Part shown: piece after piece, positions 63,601 to 64,000 of the stretch
How the letters are laid out: each line of letters begins with the position of its first letter
Numbering within the stretch: position 1 is the first letter of the stretch
Assembly: GCA_037039925.1 (NCBI GenBank)
Contig: JAXRKP010000213.1
Coordinates: 320,001 to 384,000, forward strand
From: Doris montereyensis
Lineage: Eukaryota; Mollusca; Gastropoda; Nudibranchia; Dorididae
Direction of reading: 5' to 3'
Length of the DNA stretch: 64,000 nucleotides
Translations under genes and position numbers: made by a program
The notes under the pieces: generated by a model
Database searches by the model: none
The model's input: the letters and a program-made list of their open reading frames with translations, nothing else
What the model was told of the DNA's origin: nothing

Positions 63601-64000
63601 ACCCACCTACCTGGACCAGGGGGTAGATTCTATTTTTAAAAACTTGAGAAAAGTTTTCAACTGTCTGGGCTTGAACCCACGTCCTTATGGTTGACACCTT
63701 GCCCCTGAACTACAGAGTCCCCTCATCATTCACATGTACAAAAAGAAGACCATCAAACAAGAAAAGTCTGAACTCTCACTTTTATATTTATGAGTACAAA
63801 TGTTTTAGCAAGGACTGACCGACTGTGTGACTTCTTTTCTGTACAATGATAATGTATTGTCAATGCTTAGAGTTGAACCCTGTCTTCCAAATATGTACCT
63901 GATAAACCCTAAATCTGGTCACATCGTTTCTCTGCATAGCTTTTGCTATCTTTTCCACCACTGCCTCGCTAAACAAGACCTGAAGGCCATTTGGGTCTCG
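48299..64000 (-). CDS. PSMD5: PSMD5 (proteasome base-assembly chaperone), last five coding exons
   Basis: PSMD5 (S5B) is an armadillo/HEAT-like helical repeat protein that binds Rpt base subunits during 26S proteasome assembly and can restrain 26S formation. Exons on -: 64000-63899 (cut by the window edge), 63121-62865, 58476-58288, 53857-53748 and 48696-48299, all with GT/AG borders and compatible phases. Matches to animal PSMD5 include NDVTRFRVYQ, the LPG-(L/F)IKFYGGLA region, VDTVG-like AVHTVGFIASSPEGK, EQWFTT, IANCPWGQRLM and a C-terminal EIVGRPYHVKLVEY. About 350 C-terminal residues are present; the N-terminal part lies beyond 64000. Three single bases are missing (near 63022-63027, 62934-62937 and 48446-48454), which I take as assembly errors. 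Confidence 0.92.
49989..50911 (-). mobile_element. Internally deleted piggyBac transposon with intact TTAA duplication
   Basis: TTAA at 49985-49988 and 50912-50915 flanks inverted ends CCCTTAACCCGCTAA (49989-50003) and, inverted, CCCTTAACACGCTAA (50911-50897), one mismatch in 15. Inside, on -, is the N-terminal part of a piggyBac-type transposase. At 923 bp it is too short for a full element, so the catalytic DDD core has been deleted. It is mobilisable only if a related transposase exists elsewhere. Confidence 0.9.
50166..50659 (-). pseudogene. piggyBac-type transposase, N-terminal remnant
   Basis: Likely start at the ATG at 50659-50657 (MESDDDNDIYQ). An acidic Ser/Asp-rich N-terminus and a basic RRRRITGDDEWNW region precede NPREWIMDFNPNQTGPQNI and LAFFKLFV, the entry to the DDE_Tnp_1_7 domain. 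A one-base shift near 50275 moves the frame to DIVIDTIREETNRYAAQVLE, the hallmark E-T-N-x-Y-A segment of PGBD proteins. The catalytic aspartates are absent because the element is internally deleted. Confidence 0.85.
51492..52347 (+). mobile_element. LINE copy d, 3' fragment
   Basis: Begins inside the RT (AATGTAGGTTTGTGGAAGCT; FADD region reads FADGLVLFG at about 51550-51580) and runs through the C-terminal RWFGQVNRM region to a GATAAAGAAAGAAAG tail. 5'-truncated, frameshifted, in the last PSMD5 intron and antisense to the gene. Confidence 0.88.
52350..53320. other. PSMD5 intron sequence, nothing coding
   Basis: Contains a loose repeated phrase CGATTATGCGCCCTTT/GATTATACGACCTTT with CAAATGAAAA or TTTTAAA (about 52640-52880) in four diverged copies. 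No ORF of interest. Confidence 0.5.
53325..53572 (+). mobile_element. LINE copy e, short 3' fragment
   Basis: Only the last ~250 bp of the family: CAATATACAATGCTAAAAAA, AGACCTCAGAGAAAGTGGGA, and a tail GGGAACTGATATAGAAAGAA. Severely 5'-truncated. Confidence 0.85.
53748..53857 (-). CDS. PSMD5: PSMD5 penultimate coding exon
   Basis: Acceptor TGTCCTCCAG before 53857, donor GTAAAG after 53748. Encodes (G)NPMTECVRSIGSMIRIG and VSENKICALEAMAKITFLP, aligning with the human region before the LPPEQQT segment. 110 bp, phase-consistent, no frame break. Confidence 0.9.
53985..54215 (-). mobile_element. tRNA-derived SINE, family B, copy 1
   Basis: On -: GGGGGCCTCAGTAGTCCAG (A-box region), TTGGGTTCAAGCCCC (a strong B box), TGAATAATTTTCATGAG, CTCTGGTCCAGGTAGGGG, ACACCTAGACCTATCGGAG. 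Same order as 63555-63722. Confidence 0.75.
54570..54787 (+). repeat. Minisatellite, about 34-bp unit, in PSMD5 intron
   Basis: About six units of ACACAGGGGGATGGCTATGA plus TCACACAAATTACA. Confidence 0.95.
55165..56960. repeat. Minisatellite, 45-bp unit, in PSMD5 intron
   Basis: About 39 units of ACCATGTGAACACACTGTAT, AAGACCACCTTGTTTTCT and AACTGCT. Because 45 is a multiple of three, long false ORFs appear on both strands (55165-55662 -, 55195-55713 +, 56058-56453 +). Unit variants (ATATG versus ATGTG; CTGT versus GTGT; AACTGCT, AGCTGCT or ACCTGCT) are interspersed, and indels break the phase after 55685. Confidence 0.98.
56965..58285. other. PSMD5 intron remainder
   Basis: Non-coding; AGATCTAGA tracts at 57430-57590 and a GAGGCAAGAGGCAA triplication at about 57750-57772. 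Confidence 0.5.
58288..58476 (-). CDS. PSMD5: PSMD5 internal coding exon
   Basis: Acceptor TCCCACGCAG before 58476, donor GTAAGT after 58288. Encodes (G)LIKFYGGLAHSHPKEVLTKF, FVHLVLSSVDGNDPSLKSLA and VHTVGFIASSPEGKLALDRL, matching the ARM-like repeat that contains VDTVG and EGK in human. 189 bp, frame intact. Confidence 0.93.
59000..59115 (-). repeat. Interspersed repeat D copy
   Basis: On -: TAGTGGGTTCTACTGATAGA, then CTTGCTAGTTCCCTTTGATT, CACCATGAGATCAACGCC. The most diverged copy seen. Confidence 0.6.
59308..59607 (+). CDS. Doubtful ORF, 99 codons, antisense in PSMD5 intron
   Basis: An open frame with a hydrophobic middle (LFIFLGHLALEIICLISLLM) and an acidic Ser-rich end (NSSSSDEGEVKF). 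No recognised domain, no clear transcript signals, and it lies on the strand opposite to PSMD5 within an intron. It could be chance or a small fragment of an unrecognised element. Confidence 0.15.
   Translation: MHFRLFTDESKLDFSAEIFASRLTLRCHVKVKDHQTVLFIFLGHLALEIICLISLLMVRAIVTVFFDDIYHVRDDNSSSSDEGEVKFRNSDETTEAGRS
60440..60650 (-). mobile_element. tRNA-derived SINE, family A, copy 4
   Basis: On -: GGTGTCCTAGTGGTAAGGCT (A-box region), CTAGATTCAAATCCC (B box), GTCTTTCC/CACACATTTTCTC block, then CTAGCGTCCGGTCTAG. Confidence 0.75.
61094..61635. mobile_element. piggyBac-like MITE, copy 2
   Basis: Ends ACCTTTCCTGCCTA (61094-61107) and, inverted, ACCATTTCCTGCCTA (61635-61621) match the element at 34381. 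Flanks TGAA (61090-61093) and TCAA (61636-61639) are each one change from TTAA. The left arm has decayed CCTAGTGCGACATCAG-type units. 542 bp, no coding capacity, in a PSMD5 intron. Confidence 0.55.
61640..62185. other. PSMD5 intron, nothing recognised
   Basis: AT-rich, non-coding. Confidence 0.5.
62200..62785. repeat. Minisatellite, 48-bp unit, in PSMD5 intron
   Basis: Twelve units of CCAGTGATAGCAATTGC, TTTTCCATTGCTTACA and CTTGAGATTTCAGTT. The unit length is 16 codons, so a 214-codon false ORF (62166-62810, +) repeats a V-P-V-I-A-I-A-F-P-L-L-T-L-E-I-S unit. It lies antisense in an intron only 80 bp from a PSMD5 exon; units are highly alike, so the array is probably young. Confidence 0.97.
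62865..63121 (-). CDS. PSMD5: PSMD5 internal coding exon, two bases missing
   Basis: Acceptor CATCCCCAG before 63121, donor GTACTT after 62865. Encodes MAIDLSCITPAALEACVQSG and LLQQLINETLRE. After a missing base near 63022-63027 comes DDILVQLNAIELVSDLAR, then CSHGLTFLDQQ; after a second missing base near 62934-62937 comes VVTKLESLISGFHDNPMANL and LLP(G). Length 257 plus two fits the phases of both neighbouring exons. Confidence 0.92.
63555..63722 (-). mobile_element. tRNA-derived SINE, family B, copy 2
   Basis: On -: GGGGACTCTGTAGTTCAGGG (A-box region), GTGGGTTCAAGCCC (B box), CAAGTTTTTAAAAATAG, CCCCTGGTCCAGGTAGGTGG, GTCAACACCTAG. Matches 53985-54215. Confidence 0.75.
63899..64000 (-). CDS. 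PSMD5: PSMD5 coding exon, cut by the window edge
   Basis: 34 codons in phase: DPNGLQVLFSEAVVEKIAKA and MQRNDVTRFRVYQ, then donor GTACAT. Aligns with the human segment around LFESNLLDDLKSVMKTNDI. The upstream exon boundary lies outside the window. Confidence 0.92.

Overview
This window looks like nuclear DNA from an invertebrate animal, most likely a lophotrochozoan and probably a gastropod mollusc. The support is long introns with GT-AG borders, two recognisable animal genes, AT-rich DNA packed with tandem arrays and transposon relics, and many short AGATCTAGATCTA-type tracts, which I associate from memory with heterobranch snails. No bacterial gene organisation, CRISPR array or operon is present.

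Two host genes face each other. RAB14 (a Rab GTPase of endosome and Golgi traffic) lies on the + strand. Its eight coding exons run from 12142 to 26595, with a 5' UTR segment directly before the start codon. PSMD5 (also called S5B, a proteasome base-assembly chaperone) lies on the - strand. Its last five coding exons run from 64000 (cut by the window edge) down to the stop at 48299-48301. Both genes carry single-base frameshifts at conserved codons (three each), although splice sites, exon phases and protein conservation are otherwise intact. I read these as consensus errors in a long-read assembly rather than gene death. RAB14 and PSMD5 are also close neighbours in the human genome (9q33.2), so this may be an old conserved linkage.

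Layout: 1-6195 is a decayed Polinton/Maverick-type element (integrase, PLA2-like domain and other relic ORFs) with a LINE inserted in its integrase. 6200-12000 is mostly non-coding, with a possible promoter or first-exon zone. 12000-26600 is RAB14; its introns hold a nearly full-length LINE, a THAP-domain transposase relic, a polyadenylated retrocopy, a 60-bp minisatellite and several short interspersed repeats. 26600-48290 is intergenic or long 3' UTR, with microsatellites, tRNA-derived SINEs, a piggyBac-like MITE, three large minisatellites and another LINE. 48300-64000 is PSMD5; its introns hold a fold-back element with a nested piggyBac copy, two LINE fragments, SINEs, two arrays with 45- and 48-bp units that create long false ORFs, and a second copy of the MITE family.

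The most unusual signals are: a LINE copy with a sharply bounded patch of A-to-G changes on its sense strand (38.6-39.48 kb); an apparently undescribed MITE family with 35-bp internal repeats; a fold-back element built on a GCCTAAATGCCC motif; and an array of about 30 units each carrying a consensus splice donor. I found no clear new multi-gene system.
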